Source of the DNA: Takakia lepidozioides
Lineage: Eukaryota > Streptophyta > Takakiopsida > Takakiales > Takakiaceae
Direction of reading: 5' to 3'
NCBI GenBank assembly: GCA_030704615.1
Contig: CM060731.1
Location: 71,156,756 to 71,220,755, forward strand
Length of the DNA: 64,000 nt
Positions 24,501 through 37,582 of the stretch are shown here, piece after piece. Within the stretch, counting starts at the first letter, position 1; each line of letters opens with the position of its first letter. Below the pieces are notes generated by a model. The model was not told the DNA's origin and did no database searches. It saw nothing but the letters and a program-made list of their open reading frames with translations. The position numbers and the translations under genes were made by a program.

Positions 24501-25386
24501 GAGAGGAGGACTGGATGAGGAGCAGGAAGCTACCCTATTTGCTGCATACCCAGAGTGGGAGCAGGTTGCAGAGATGCGGCTGGAAAGCCTAAGTTGTTTG
24601 AGAGGTATCTGCTGTGGTGTAGTGACAGCAACACCAACTGAAGAGGAAACTAGCATTTACCCATCACATTTCTATGAAGAGAGAGAAGGAGAAATAGAAA
24701 TCCTAGAAGAACCAGCCACTGTGAGCTTACAGGATGAAGTGGTGACTGGTTGGACAATCACAGCTGATGAGCAGGTGAGAGAAGTAAATGTGGGAACTCA
24801 GGAGGAACCGAGGATGGTGAAAGTAGGAGCTGATTTGGAGCCGGAATTCTTCGAAGAAGCTAAAAGCTTGTTCATCAAATACAGAGATGTATTTTCTTGG
24901 AGCTATGAGGATCTAAAAGGGATACCACCTGAAGTCTGTCAGCATAAGATTGAACTGGAACCAGGGTCAGTACCAATCAAGCAGGCGAGGTATAGAATGA
25001 ATCCCAACTACGCACAGAAGGTTGGAGAAGAGATAAAGAAGTTGGCTGAGGCTAAGTTTATATACCCAATAGAGTATACAACTTGGTTGTCACCCATTGT
25101 TATAGTTCCCAAGAAGAATGGCAAACTAAGAGTATGTGTGAACTATAAGAAGCTGAATGCTTGTACGAAGAAAGATCCTTTCCCTTTGCCATTCACAGAA
25201 GCAGTATTAGACACTGTGGCAGGCCATGAGATGTACTCATTCATGGATGGCTTCAGTGGTTATAATCAAGTGCAAGTGGCAGAAGAGACCAAGGGAAAAC
25301 AGCTTTCATCACAGACTGGGGGGCTTATGCATACAAAGTCATGCCCTTTGGACTTTGTAATGCACCAGCGACCTTTCAGAGAGTGA
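21556..25386 (+). pseudogene. gag-protease-reverse transcriptase frame of gypsy copy 1
   Basis: A 1,276-codon frame. Residues 1-270 are acidic and low-complexity. About 285-450 form the retrotransposon gag domain (FPIYSGKGDPDVHISQFE...WYARF). Three CCHC knuckles follow at about 507, 527 and 633 (CAKCQNEGHTTTEC, CTICKMDNHSTENC, CYYCNQPGHRKAAC). The protease has VLIDGGSGVNIM, with the catalytic Asp at about 856. The RT begins near 1140, with the first catalytic Asp in SFMDGFSGYNQ. A 1-nt deletion near 25287 relative to copy 2 shifts the frame, so the encoded protein ends abnormally at 25386; the RT continues in another frame. Confidence 0.85.
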
Positions 25387-26155
25387 TAAGTGAATCTTTT
25401 CATGAGTATCTGGATGATTTCATGCAGGTATTCTTGGATGATTTCAGTGTGTACAGCTCTAAGAGTGAGCACTTGCATAAATTGGAGTTATGTTTGGCCA
25501 GATGCAGGATGAGAGGTCTGGGCCTGAATCCAGAGAAGTGTACTTTCTGTGTGAACTCAGGGGTGCTTCTGGGACACATTGTGTGTAAGAAGGGACTCCT
25601 TGTGGATCCCAGGAAGACAGAGTCCATTAAAGCCTCTCCACCCCCAGTGAATGTTAAAAGTCTACGAAGATTCCTTGGGCAAACCAGTTATTACAGAAGA
25701 TTTGTCAAAAGGTATGCACAAATAGCAGCACCATTGAGCAAGCTTCTGAAGAAAGATGCAGTGTTTGCCTGGACAGCTGAATGTCAACAGGCGTTTGAGG
25801 AACTTACACTGTCAGTAAACAACTCACCTGTGCTGATTAACCCTCACTGGCATGTAGTATTTCATGTTCACTGCGATGCATCAGGAGAAGCGTTGGGTGC
25901 GGTGTTAGCCCAGAATGTTACAGGGAATATAGATTCACCTTGTACTATGCTAGCCGGTTGATGAATAGTGCTGAGAGGAACTATAGTACAACGGAAAAGA
26001 GAGCATTGGCAATGATTTATGCAGTCAAGAAATTCAGGCATTACCTATTGGGAAGAAAGTTTATGTTTTATGTGGGATCACCAGGCTCTGATATATCTGG
26101 TGAACAAACCTTTGATAAGTGGAAGGATAGCGAGGTGGTTAATAATCTTGCATGA
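25341..26155 (+). pseudogene. RT palm and RNase H of gypsy copy 1 (frameshifted)
   Basis: This continues the RT with MPFGLCNAPATFQ, the catalytic FLDDF (25431-25445), LGHIV and LRRFLGQTSYYRRF, then RNase H with [13 protein letters not shown] and the [18 protein letters not shown] segment. A 1-nt difference from copy 2 near 25940 breaks the frame inside RNase H. Confidence 0.85.
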
Positions 26156-26479
26156 GTTTTGAGTTCGAGGTTATTTACAAGCCTGGCCGTTTGCATCTTG
26201 TGGCAGATCATTTGTCACGACTAACACAGGAGAGGCCGCCACAGGAGTGACGATCAGTTACCTGATGCGAGTTTATTTGTAATGGAGGTGCAAGGAAGTG
26301 CAGATGAATGGTTAGATTGGCAGTGGCCAATCAGATACTACCTTGCTCATGTCAGTGCCCACCTAGTTATGGTAAGGAGCAGAGGAAGAATTGCTATCAA
26401 AGCTTTACCTTTTATATGGTAGGAAGCAGAATGTTAAGTTAGGACCTGATGGAGTACTAAACGATGCTTGTACCATGAA

Positions 26480-27580
26480 GTAAATAAAGTTTTGGAGGAA
26501 GTTCATAAAAGGAGTGGCTGGAGTCATTTTGGATAAGAGACTACCAGTAGAAAGATACTACTCGCAGGATACTGGTGCCTACTTTGTTCAAAGATGTACA
26601 CGAGTATTGTCAGAAGTGTGATGAATGTCAGAGGCTAGGACCTTTGCAGAGATCTGGAAGGATGGCCTTGCATCCTACAATGCCCTACGGAACCATTTCA
26701 GAAATGGGGACTAGACTTTGTTGGACCAATTAATCCACCATCCAAGAATACACGAAACAGGTACATAATTACAGCCACTGATTATACTACAAAGTGGGTG
26801 GAAGCTAAAGCTTTGAGGGACAACACAGCCAAGTCCACAGCAGGTTCCTGTACGAGAACATACTTACACGATTTGGATGTCCCTTAGAATTTATCAGTGA
26901 TCAAGGAAGTCACTTCATGAATGAGACCATTGAGTTGTTGACTAAAGAGTTTATGATTGTGCATAGGAAAGAGTACAACATATTACCCGCAGGGTAATGG
27001 GCAGGCAGAGGCTACCAACAAAATACTATGTACTATCTTGGCTAAGATAGTCAATGCAAACAGAACGGATTGGGATACAAAGCTGCTGACAGCTTTATGG
27101 TCATACAGGACTTCATATAAAGTCACCACTAAGTATACACCATTCCAATTAGTTTATGGTATGGAAGCCTTACTTCCAGTGGAATTCCTGTTACCTACCA
27201 TGAGAACGGAGTGGGGAAAAAGAATGGAATTGCAAGACTCCATCAAGGTCAGGAAACATGAATTATACCATGTGGAAGAAGTACGTGCTGATGCAGCTGA
27301 TAATATGACAGAATTCAGATGAAGCGAAAGGAACAGTTTGATGAAGGCAAGTTAAAGACTTTTAAGACGGGGGATTTGGTTCTATGGTTGCAGAAGAAAG
27401 GAAAGATTCAAGCTTCTAAGCTTAAATCACCGTGGAAAGGACCTTATGTCATACAAAAGATGTATGATAACAACACCGCCATGTTACAAACCATTAACAA
27501 AGAAATGCTGGGAAGAGTCAATGCAAATAAGTTGAAGGGGTACAGTGGTATCCATGACAAACCCCTGCAGCATGATTTGC
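26480..27580 (+). pseudogene. Integrase of gypsy copy 1 (frameshifted)
   Basis: Fragments in several frames show the zinc-binding CQKCDECQR region (about 26610), the core with [15 protein letters not shown] (first Asp) and FISDQGSHF (second Asp), the NGQAEATNK segment with the catalytic Glu (about 27000), and a C-terminal GDLVLW...LKSPWKGPYVI domain. No chromodomain follows. This whole region is absent from copy 2. Confidence 0.8.
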
Positions 27581-28095
27581 ATGTTGAACCGCAAGAGCAG
27601 TCACGGGCTGCCCCAGTGTTACGAACGGAGTATGGAACACTTGTCGCTAGGCCCAGCATATATGAAGGCCAACAACGTGACACAGCCAACCACAGCCCTC
27701 ACGACGTGACACAGCCTATCAAGTCACGACGTGCCTATCACAGCCCAGCAAGCGCAACACAGCCTATCAACACAGCCTATAACAACCTACCACAGCGTGT
27801 CACAAGCCTATCACAGCTTACCACAGTGCATCACAGCCTATCACAGGTAACACAGTATGACACAGCCTGTCACAGCTCAACACAGCCTACTAAAGTTACA
27901 CCATCCATAGAATCAGTGACAAGTGGACACATAACTTCAGGAAAATGGATGACGGAAGAGGAAACGGAAATTACTTTAAAAATAGACACGTGGAGGTCAG
28001 GGCGCGACACACAGCAGAATGAAGTGCAAGGACAGGTGTCAAAAAGAAAGAAGACAAGAACGGCCGTCAAAAGGGATGAAAGGCAGGCCCATTAA
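27581..28095 (+). other. CACAGCC-rich linker downstream of integrase
   Basis: The pol frame runs on through ~170 codons to a stop at 28093-28095. Positions 27677-27890 are built from CACAGCC-containing units (CACAGCCTATCA and variants), the same word as in the LTR minisatellite, here read as Gln/Thr/Ser/His-rich protein. The end is Lys/Arg-rich. Confidence 0.6.
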
Positions 28096-28278
28096 TGAGT
28101 ACGGAAAAAGGGAAACGGAACGAACGGCAAGTACAGAAAAGCCGAATTCTTGTCACATGTGTGATCCTAGTGGACTATCCAAGAGGGAAAGTCCACTAAA
28201 GAAGATAAAATTTAAAATCCAGTCACAGCGGATACAGCCAATAGAAAACCAGAGAAGGATCAAGAAAATGGAGGGAAA

Positions 28279-31194
28279 TTGAGCGCAAGAGGCGGCGTCG
28301 TTCTGAGTAACGGGCGTCTCGACAGGACAGGCCATAAATGCTATAACTTGGAAACTATGGAGGAACTAACAGACTATACGCTCGCAATATTACTTACGCA
28401 GTGGCATAGACACGAAAGGACAGAGCAGAGCTTTTCTCTTGAGCAATGCTTGCAAGCCCCGCAGGCTTACAAGAAATTACCCATAGCTTTCTGCGGCAAC
28501 CATACGTTTATGCTTTGTGCACTACAGGCATTCCTGCAGTTGTTACAGCCAAAGCAGTTCTGTGAGTCTAAAATGAAGAGAGTGAGAGGAATGGAGGAAA
28601 TCAGGGTGAAGAGCACCACAATTCTGCAGAAACAAACGATGGCTACCCCACAGGCGATAAAGATACTGGAGGAGCTGAGATTGCAAGGATTGCAAAGCCT
28701 AGATTGGACACTACACCATAGACAGTACATGTTACAATTTTTGCAGAACTTTGAGCCAAGGACAGGAACAACAACGGTGAAGGGAGTTGAATTAATGATA
28801 CTCCCCTATACCTCCAGCAATTGTTTCGATTGCCAGCAGGTCAGGTGCATGTGGAGGAACACAGGGCAAGACTGCAAATAGGGGACTTATTCCAAGAAGG
28901 GAGTTTCTTTAAAACTCAGGGTTATGCTTGTACCAAAGCTGTGTACCCAGGGTTAAAAGATAGGCAGGTATTGAACGTTCTGATTGCCCTGAAACAGAAC
29001 CAACAATATTTGAGCAGATCCTTCACAGAGGAAATACTCAAAGGCCTGAAGGGACAAGAGGTACAATGGGCGGACATAATGTACAACGCACTAGTAGAGG
29101 AGATGAAAAGATTACAAGGTACTACCGCAAAGTCTCCTATCATAGTGTCTGGCCCAATCATTGCTCAAATAATCCTTAATTCTGGCATACTTAATGCACA
29201 AGAAAGGAAGGAAATGGGAGTGTTTGAGCCAGAAACAACTGCAATGGAAGAGCAAGGCTCTTCACACAGTGAGGGTGGACTAGCAGCACAACAGGGGAAA
29301 GACTGTAGTGGCGGATCCACTGGCTTCACGGATTCCGCATGATAATGTTTCCCAAGCTCATGGCCAGGAAGGGGCACAGCAGCACAGACAAATGCTATTA
29401 CTGGAAGCAGGACCTTCAGAGAGGGAGGAGAAGTTACTTCTGCATCACAACCATCACAGCCACTTGAACGACTTGTCACAAGGTCACAAGTTATCCATGC
29501 AGCTCAACCCGAAATAATTGATTTGGAAAGTGAAGGGATAGATATTCCAACTACAGAACAGATAGTGGCAGAAATAGAGAAAGGGGACCTTCTCTATGAA
29601 TATTCTGGTCTGGTCAAGGAGACAGAAATCCCAGAGGTGCAACAGTTGCCCAAGGGAAATCCTGAGGTGCATATAATACACACACCTGTGTCGGAGGTAC
29701 CACAGGCGGAAGGTCATGACACTTTAGCACCGGTGATAGATGAAGTAGTTCAGGAAGAAAATCCGGTGGGACAATGGCCTGAATGGTTAGTGAGACATCA
29801 TACTGTTGAAGATCAGGAGGAACAGCAGCAACCTCACCATGATGACCCTCAACAGGCAATGCTGATGAGTTCCATAGGCAGGACACTTAATTTGTTGGGG
29901 ACTTATGTCAAATCCCATGTTCCAATTACCCAATTGACAGCCTTGAAGAGGAACTCAGAAGGAGTTTGAGGCTCGACTTGCCACTGAGTGTGCAAACAAG
30001 GTCGATGAAGAGGTCACTCTCAAGATGAAGCAGGACTGGGCAATACAGAAATGGCTTTGCAATTGGCCAAGCAACAATTGATTGAGGCAGGCCTCGCGCA
30101 AGACCAGTTGCACGAAGCACATAAGCAACAGCTATACCAAATGCAGGTGCAGCATGAAAGCAAGTTGCAAGAACTGAATGCACTACATACGGAGTTGCAG
30201 ACAGTGCATAACAGGATGGCGATACAATGTGCTACATTTACAACTATGCTTGACCAATCAACAAAAGAAATAAACAGTCAAGCGGAAAAATGTACGAAGG
30301 CAGAAGAAGAGAATGTTGAGCAAATGAAGCTCATTGTCGATATGAAGAATACAATCTGTTGCAATGAAGATACTTTCAAGCAATACAGGCAGATGGAAGC
30401 TGATCAAGAGAAACACATCGTGGAGTTGCAACAAACCATGGCCAATAGAAATGAAATCGCGGTCAGTAAACAAGGCTTGGAAGGAAGCCAATAATCTACT
30501 TGCTGCTTATGCGCAATTGGTTGAGCCACAGGCGAAGCGCATGGAGGCTTTACAACAGCAGTTGGAATTGTACAAGCTAAGAGAGGAGCAAACTCTCAGG
30601 GGAACCACAAGCAGCTTGGTGGATAACAGCCTTATGCAGGTTCTGGTTAGCACAAGGGCCAGTAGAGGGCAAAGCCCCACGGAAGCTCACCCAAAGCAAG
30701 ATGAATGAGCTCAGGCTACAGGTGCAGAACATTGCCACAACTACTATAGACAATGTCTATAGTAGGATAGCAGAGTTACAAGAGGATGTAGACGGACTCC
30801 AGACTCAAGTGGAAGACCTCACTTCAAACATCGACCAAAGAGTCTATATCCCTCAGGAACAGCTAATGGCTTCTTATTTACAAGCCAGAACTTTGGCTTT
30901 TCAGTCTTCACAGGAGGTGCAGGAGATGCCAATGATACAGGAGCCAGTACCACCACCAGCTGAACCTGTGGTTACTACAACCACACCACAGCCACCACAG
31001 CCGGAGGTATGGGGCAATGCCGCTTTTAACCCACCTAAAACTCCAGCTGCAAGGGAGTACAGCAGGGCTATGCTTATGCCCTTCAACCAAATTCCCATCA
31101 TGTTGGATTTGGCTTGGAAAGAATTTAGTCCTCCGCAGTCATTCGCACATTACTACCAAATCATGCGTATTTGGCTGCCAGTGGCAACTAGGAC
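28279..31194 (+). pseudogene. Large post-pol coding region of gypsy copy 1 (broken)
   Basis: Consecutive frames at 28279-28881, 28821-29342, 29523-29969, 30051-30494 and 30701-31194 form one coding region broken by small indels, as comparison with copy 2 shows. The first ~300 residues are globular. The middle is acidic. About 30051-30480 is a Gln/Glu/Leu-rich coiled coil. Then follow a second short coiled coil and a Pro/Thr-rich tract (TTTTPQPPQPEV). Its last ~300 codons are found inverted at 32233-33096. No envelope-type signal peptide, membrane segment or cleavage site was seen, and no known family was recognised. It could be an accessory structural protein; that is inference. Confidence 0.6.
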
Positions 31195-33096
31195 GGCTTT
31201 TACTCACCCATCCCTTCGCTATCCGAGGCGGAAACTCCAAGATAGAAGAGTTGGAAATCTCTAAGTACTCAGCCCGCGCAGAACAATCAGTCATGACCTA
31301 CAACTAGTGTATCATGGGGGTGTTTCCTATTTGTTTCCCTTTCCGCATTCATCTTAGCTACCTTACCATTGATAATTAAGTATCAGTTTGCTTCATCAAT
31401 CTATCGGTTTCCTTCACTCATCCATTCAATCCACAGCTTCACTCAGATCTCTCTACACAGTGTGATTGTATCGTATAAGTATCAGATTATGATTTATCAG
31501 GTATCAGGCCGAAGCCATTATGTCTCTAATCTGCTCTACAATATCACTACAGCTTTGCATATAACAAGCATCTACTAATCCTCTTTCCTCCTTCACCATG
31601 CTCTCCATCTTTTGCTTCCGATCTCCGCTCCAGCTTGACTAAGAAGTCCTCCTCTGAATGATAAAATCCCCTCCTTCATTCCCTGTTTCCCTTTTATCTT
31701 CCTATCCGCAGTTCTAACCGTTTCCCTCACTAACCGTCGTCTGTGAACTAACATGTTCCCTTCGCAGGTGTTGTTCCCCACAGTCGTTCCCTGTCCTACT
31801 TTCGTTCCCTATGATCCTGACAGCTGTGTCAAGCTGTGACTGGCTGTGTGAAAATGTGACGGGCTGTGACTGGCTGTGCGACTGTGTTTGGCTGTGTCGG
31901 GCTGTGACTGGCTGTGTGGCTGTGCCGGGCTGTGCCGGCTGTGTTGGCTGTGTTGGCTGTGACGACTGTGACGGGCTGTGTTGGCTGTGACGACTGTGAC
32001 GACTGTGACGGGCTGTGTTGGCTGTGTTGGCTGTGTGGACTGTGACGGCTGTGTGGGCTGTGACGACTGTGTAACCCCCCTCTACAGTGCGCTGCTGTCA
32101 CCCCTAAGGCTCCTGTTGGTCTCAGTCTGTGCAAAATTTAAGGGTACCCTACAGATCCCGTATAAGTGTCTAAGTCCCCTACAGTCCTCTAACATTACCC
32201 CTTCCCCCCTCAAAAAGCCGTGTCCTCACGGTTTACTGTTTCCGAGTAGCAAACCTTTGTGAGTGAGCACCTTGTTGACGTTGAGAGTTTCGTGGCGGAC
32301 TGTGTGTACGAGCCCGAGGTCTGTCTCTGGTTGACGGAGATGGTTGATCACTACCTGGATAATTGAGGCCCTCTGGAGGCTGATATCGAGGTAACCTTTC
32401 CGGCATATGAGACCCCCGTCGCTTCTTTTCTGCCATCTGAATTACATAGTCTTCTCCCATGTCAAAAGAATTCTGTGAAGAAACAGTTGTATCAGAATCC
32501 TCATCACCTCTCAGATGTTTTAATTTTCGAACCTTTTGTGGAATCATCTGGGGCATACAATGCTGTCCTACCATGTCTGGAAGTTTGCATTTTACAACTT
32601 GGTGTAATCGCTGAACAGCAAAATTGGTGTAGACACTGAGCTCCTTGTCTGTCCAGGTGAGTGGGGTACCAATTACTGGTGCAGCGTGCAAGTACTTCCA
32701 TGCCACATGTCCCTTATAGAAAATGTCATCAAGTCCGAATTTCTGTGTTGACAAATGGTTGCAAGCTGCTTGAAACCATGAACGAATTTGAGAATCCTTT
32801 TGCATCATAACTTTTGGGTCATATAGGTACATATGAGGTGGCACCGAAGGTAATACCCAATGATCTCCACTGGAATAACTTTGAAAGCGTGTTTGCATCT
32901 TTTGTTGCTCAATGTGGTAACGTACCAGAAAACAAGCAGCGTAGTATAGCCCGCACCCCATGACAATACTTGCTATCTCCTTGGTCTTGGTATAAATGAG
33001 TCCATGTACAACCTGGAAAGCAACCAATTCCCTCAACATGGTACCTGCCTCGTGCCAGTATTGTGCAAAGTGATGATCTTCAATATGTCGATTGTT
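31195..33096 (-). mobile_element. Inverted gypsy 3' end (LTR plus end of the post-pol region)
   Basis: This matches 37583-39426 of copy 2, orientation minus. The LTR lies at 31195-32194 and lacks its terminal TGTCGCGC; a polypurine tract is at 32195-32217. A 268-codon minus frame at 32233-33039 is the C-terminal end of the post-pol protein (Arg/Pro/Ser-rich tail, RPRARTHSPPRNSQRQQ). At 31194/31195 the plus-strand internal region of copy 1 meets the LTR end directly. Homology ends at 33096. It is either copy 1's own 3' end, inverted in place, or a second truncated element. Confidence 0.85.
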
Positions 33097-33909
33097 TTAA
33101 GACGGGGTACGATTCACATGCAGTGCTGCATGAGACAAGGCTGCCAGGCCGAAATCACTAGAAGCATTTGTGTCATTTACTAATGGGATAACGACTCATT
33201 TTGAGTCGTAAAAGTCAAAAAATTGGGATCGACTAGAAGTTACAAACGACTAGTTACAATAGACGTGGAAGTTGGGTCGGACATCCAATGATTGGAGTGG
33301 TAAAGGACGCAGACGCGCGAACAACTGCTTAGCGATTATTGCGATTAATGCTGAAGAACCACGTGGCGTAACCAGGCGGGCCGCCCGTGTGTCTGACCTT
33401 TTGGGCTAACTTTGACTTTTCCCTCCAGGATGAGTGGACTGACTCACCGGAGTGCGGTGACACATGGATGCGGACGTGGACGATGACATGGCGGCACCAC
33501 GGCGAGCAGCACTGATGCCACGTGGCCATGGGCCTGGGACGCCACGTGGTAGTTGACCACATAACTTGCAGTGCTACATGCCCAGTGGCAACTGCGACTG
33601 CCGAAGTCGGCGCTACCACTGTTTTACTACTTTAAATGAAGTGCTCAAAATTACTTGAACAATCACTCATAGTGGTTCATGCTTTGAAGTTTTGGTGTTT
33701 ATAATGAGCCGACTAGTACATATGCATGTAATGCCATACAAGAGAACTAATCATGTCATTAGAAATGCGAAAACAATGAAAGACATGCCATGAAACAAAA
33801 CAAAATGAAAATGAAATGAAATGAAACAAATGGTACTTTCTTACATCTGCGGAAAGCTCAAAGAGCTTATGATACAAAATGAAAAAATCAAAGTAAAAAA
33901 GCAGCCCAA

Positions 33910-34845
33910 AGCTACTACTACTCTGGGGATTGCCTAAGGGTCAAGGCCTCATGCAGGTAAGCTGCCAAGCAATTGTGATCCTCATAATGCAAGGCTCAGT
34001 GTCAGATTGAGTCCCATGGAATAGACCATCTACCCATGCAGGTTTCTTGTAGCTATTGATCCACAGGAAATCATAGGTAATCTTGTGCTTGAAATCTGGC
34101 CCTCTTGGATGAATCTGGACCCACACTCTCTTTGCTCCTTCAGCTACACATGCCTCTGCACAAATCATGCATTCATCCTTGCCTCGCTACTAGTAGCTGA
34201 CAATGACAGCCTCGATTTATTCTAGGAAACATCCAACTCAGCTTCTCACACTAGTTCATATGCTGAATGCGTCTGCTAGTCTATGAAATGTAACAGGTAT
34301 TCACCTTTTTGCCTTGGTTGTCCCATCATTGACTGGGGCAGAATAGTATTCATTCCACAACTTCTCCTCATCTCTGTAACTTGTTTTTTGATACTTTCAT
34401 GTTGTCACATTGGCAGTATCATGTCAAAGTCACTCCAAACTAGATTCACTCAACCAGCTAACTTGCAGAATTCAATATGGAAATTTAGGGCCGATTCTGA
34501 TTAGAGGGAAAAACAAGGTGAAATGTGTTGAATGAGATGTCTTCATTAGCAGTGTCTGATTTTATAAATTGTGCCGCTGCTGCCAGTTGACCATCTACCC
34601 ATGCAGGTTTGTTGTAGCTATAGAGTCAATCTGGAGCTTGAAGCCCGGCCCTCTTGGGTGAATCTACACCCACACTCTATCCCTGCTCCTTCAACTATCT
34701 ATGCCTCAAATCATGCATATATCATTGTCTTGCTGCTAGCAGCTGATGATGACAGCCTAGATTTGTTCTTACACCCCAACCCTATTTGGAAAAACAGGCT
34801 GAAATGTGTTGAGGAAGGTGCCTTCGTTGTTGGTCCACTCACAAG
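33910..34845 (-). repeat. Dispersed ~0.5-kb repeat, two minus-strand copies
   Basis: Copies at about 33930-34510 and 34565-34845 share the words GACCATCTACCCATGCAGG, CTTGGATGAATCTGGACCC, GCCTCTGCACAAATCATGC and CAGCTGACAATGACAGCCT. The same unit occurs at 51445-51985 (minus) and, in plus orientation, at 52735-53260, 54055-54570 and 54630-55145. It therefore lies inside and outside the CACTA. Whether it is a separate element captured by the CACTA is not clear. Confidence 0.6.
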
Positions 34846-37330
34846 ATGACTATTGGGATGCAGGGATGTGAATATTCAGATGATGAAGACGAAGGCCCTG
34901 CGGCACAGCGGGAGCCCAATGTCACAGAGAATGCAGATGAGAGTGGTGGATTGGAGATAGAAATGCAGCGTGCATTAATTGCAGGAAGCGTTTCTCTTTG
35001 CAGATGCAAACAGAGAGGACCCCATTCATGGTGGAACCAATCACACATTTGCCGATCATGACGATGATCTCGACGATTCCGGAGACAATGAATTTGATGA
35101 GAATGCTCACATGCACGTTGATCCCGAGTATGATAAACTCTTCCGACAGTCGCAATGTCCACTTTTTGAAGGGTGCTCCATCAGCCGGCTGCAAGCAACT
35201 TTGACGTTGCTGAACGCATGCACTACCCACAAGTGCACCAATGCATTTGTGGATGAGCTTCTGGGATTGTTGCGTAAGAGTTTTTTGCCTAAAGAGAATT
35301 CATTGCCGAAAACTCACTATGAAGCAAAAACCATGATTGCCAAGATGGGATTGTAGTACACGATGATTCATGCCTGTGAGCGTGGTTGTGTACTCTTCCG
35401 TGGGGAGCATGAGAATGTAGACATTTGCCCAGTGTGCCGCAGTTCCCGTTACATTCCAGGTCGTGGAAGTGTGCCCAAGAAAGTATTGCGACACTTCCCT
35501 GTCATTCCAAGGTTGAAACGTATGTACCGATGTAAATCGATCGCTAACCTCATGACATGGCACGACAGACATAAGAGCCAGGATGGGTTGGTTCGACATC
35601 CAGCTGATAGCAAAGCATGGAGACACATTGACACCACATTTGCGGATTTTGCTGCAGAGCCACGATCTCTGCGATTTGGATTGGCCTTCGACGGTGTAAA
35701 TCCCTACGGAGCTCAATCCACAAGTTGGAGCACATGGCCCGTTCTCTTGGTCAATTACAATCTGCCTCCGTGGTTAATGACCAAAAAGTTCTTTGTCATG
35801 TTAGCGCTACTGATTCCTGGTAAGGAGTCTGTTATCTCAGACAACGTAGATGTTTACCTGATGCCCCTAGTGGAAGAGCTACTGGAATTATGGAGAGGGA
35901 TTGCAGCTCATGATGTTTCCCGTCCTCGTGGTCAACGCGAATTCACACTGAGGGCAGTGTTGATGTGGTCAATCCATGACTACCCTGCATATGGCTTGCT
36001 CTCAGGTCAAGTGACGAAAGGTTATGCTGGTTGTCCAGCTTGTGGACCCGGGGTGACTTCACAGCAGTTACACACATGTGGAAAAATTGTTTTCCTAGGC
36101 CACCGAAGATTTTTGGCCCGCAATCATCCATATAGAAGGTCAAGAATGTTCAATGGCGCTACTGAGCATGGAACTCCTCCAAAAATGCAGACTGGAACAC
36201 AAATCAAGGACCTTGCAAACAGCTCGCACTGCATGGGTGGAAAACGGAGGGACGCCAGATAGCAGGACAGACCCAGCAAAAACTCATGGAGTTAAGCGAT
36301 TGTCAATTTTATATGTCTTACCTTATTGGGAGGTAATTCCTTCATGGCATTTAAATTGGTTGTGTACATTTTTGCGTTTTCTGTTTAAATTGTGATGAGT
36401 AAATGCTCAATTGCTTATGTGTTCATTTTGTAGGGTCTCCTCATCCGCCACACGTTTGACGCAATGCATTGTGAGAAGAACTTGGCTGAAAATATTATTA
36501 AAACTATCTTTGGTGAGAAAGACACATTGAAAGTTTGCCGTGATTTGGAGCTACTTGGGATGTGCCCGGAATTGTAGCTACAACATGATCCTGACAGAGC
36601 AGAAACGTTAATTATGCCTCATGCCCCTTATGTCCTCACTGAGGCTGAGTTACAAGTCTTTCTGGAGATTGTGCAGAACTTGAAAGTGCCAACAGGCTAC
36701 GCATCAGCTTTCAAAAAGCATGTGGTGAAGAAGAAGTTGTCTGGCATGAAATCACATGACTATCATGTGCTCATGCAGCAAATTATACCGCTTGCTATCC
36801 GTAGGCTCATGCCAAGTGGTCCTCGAAGGGCCATTTTGCGAGTATGTCGTGTATTTAAGAAGTTGTGTGCAAAAGTGGTGAATCCTGTAGAGTATGAGGA
36901 ATTGAGAACTGAAGCAGTTCTCACTCTATGTCTTATAGGGGAGGAGTTCCCACCATCATTTTTTGATGTGATGACACATCTGGTTGTTCACCTAGTGGAT
37001 GAGTTGTACTTATGCGGGCCCGTAGCATCTCGTTGGATGTACCCATGGAGCGGGCAATGAAAGATATGAAGGGCTACGTAAGAAAACATGGCAAGGCCCG
37101 AGGGGAGCATGGCAAAAGGATACCAATTTGAAGAAGCATTGGGTTTTTGCACAGAGTATATGGCAGGATTTGATGGAAGTGTACGAAGGGTGTGGGATGC
37201 AGATGAGGCAGAATCTGTGGAACGTGAAGTTGTGGAAGGAAGTTCTAAAGCCCGAAAATTGAATGACCTGTGTGACATTGTACATGAGTACATCATTCAG
37301 AACCATCATCATCTATCAGTCATGTTGGGG
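34846..37330 (+). pseudogene. CACTA Tnp2-type transposase with DUF4218, 5' and middle part
   Basis: The N-terminal part has an acidic stretch, CPLFEGCSISRLQA and the HYEAKTMIAKMG segment. The Tnp2 core has IHACERGC, CPVCRSSRYIPG, DGVNPYGAQ, WPVLLVNYNLPPW and LALLIPGKES. An intron at about 36331-36433 (GAG/GTAATT...TTTGTAG/GG) precedes FDAMHCEKNLAENII and the DUF4218 region (36614-37060). In-frame TAG codons at 35354-35356 and at about 36575, and frame shifts near 37050, make it non-functional. The coding sequence is cut at 37582 by gypsy copy 2 and resumes at 49428. Transposases of this kind act in the nucleus on CACTA ends. Confidence 0.85.
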
Positions 37331-37582
37331 TAAGAAATCTACTTCATTGACATTCAGATTTCCAAGTTTTAGTCATTTAATATTAGTTGGCATATGGCGT
37401 CTTTTCAAATCTCCCACGCCACCTCTGTCAATCTCTTGGCTGACCCTCGGATTGTGACAGGATATATGAAGCAGAGTCCACACGGATAGAAGCCAGACGA
37501 TGCTTGTTTCGTGAGGAGCAAGGGCTGGAAGGCATGAGCAATCCCACGGCAATTCAGTACCCTCCTGATTTGCATCCTTGTC

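Larger units (their letters stand above)
19929..31194 (+). mobile_element. Ty3/gypsy (OTA-type) LTR retrotransposon, copy 1, 3' end rearranged
   Basis: Order: 5' LTR, primer-binding site, pre-gag frame, gag, protease, reverse transcriptase, RNase H, integrase, then a long post-pol coding region. Integrase after RT marks Ty3/gypsy. FLDDF as RT catalytic motif, three CCHC knuckles and no visible chromodomain suggest the non-chromoviral (Athila/Tat/Ogre-like) side. At 31194 the internal region stops, and the missing 3' part appears in inverted orientation at 31195-33096. No matching target duplication was found, consistent with rearrangement. Several 1-nt frameshifts make it non-functional as read. 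Confidence 0.9.
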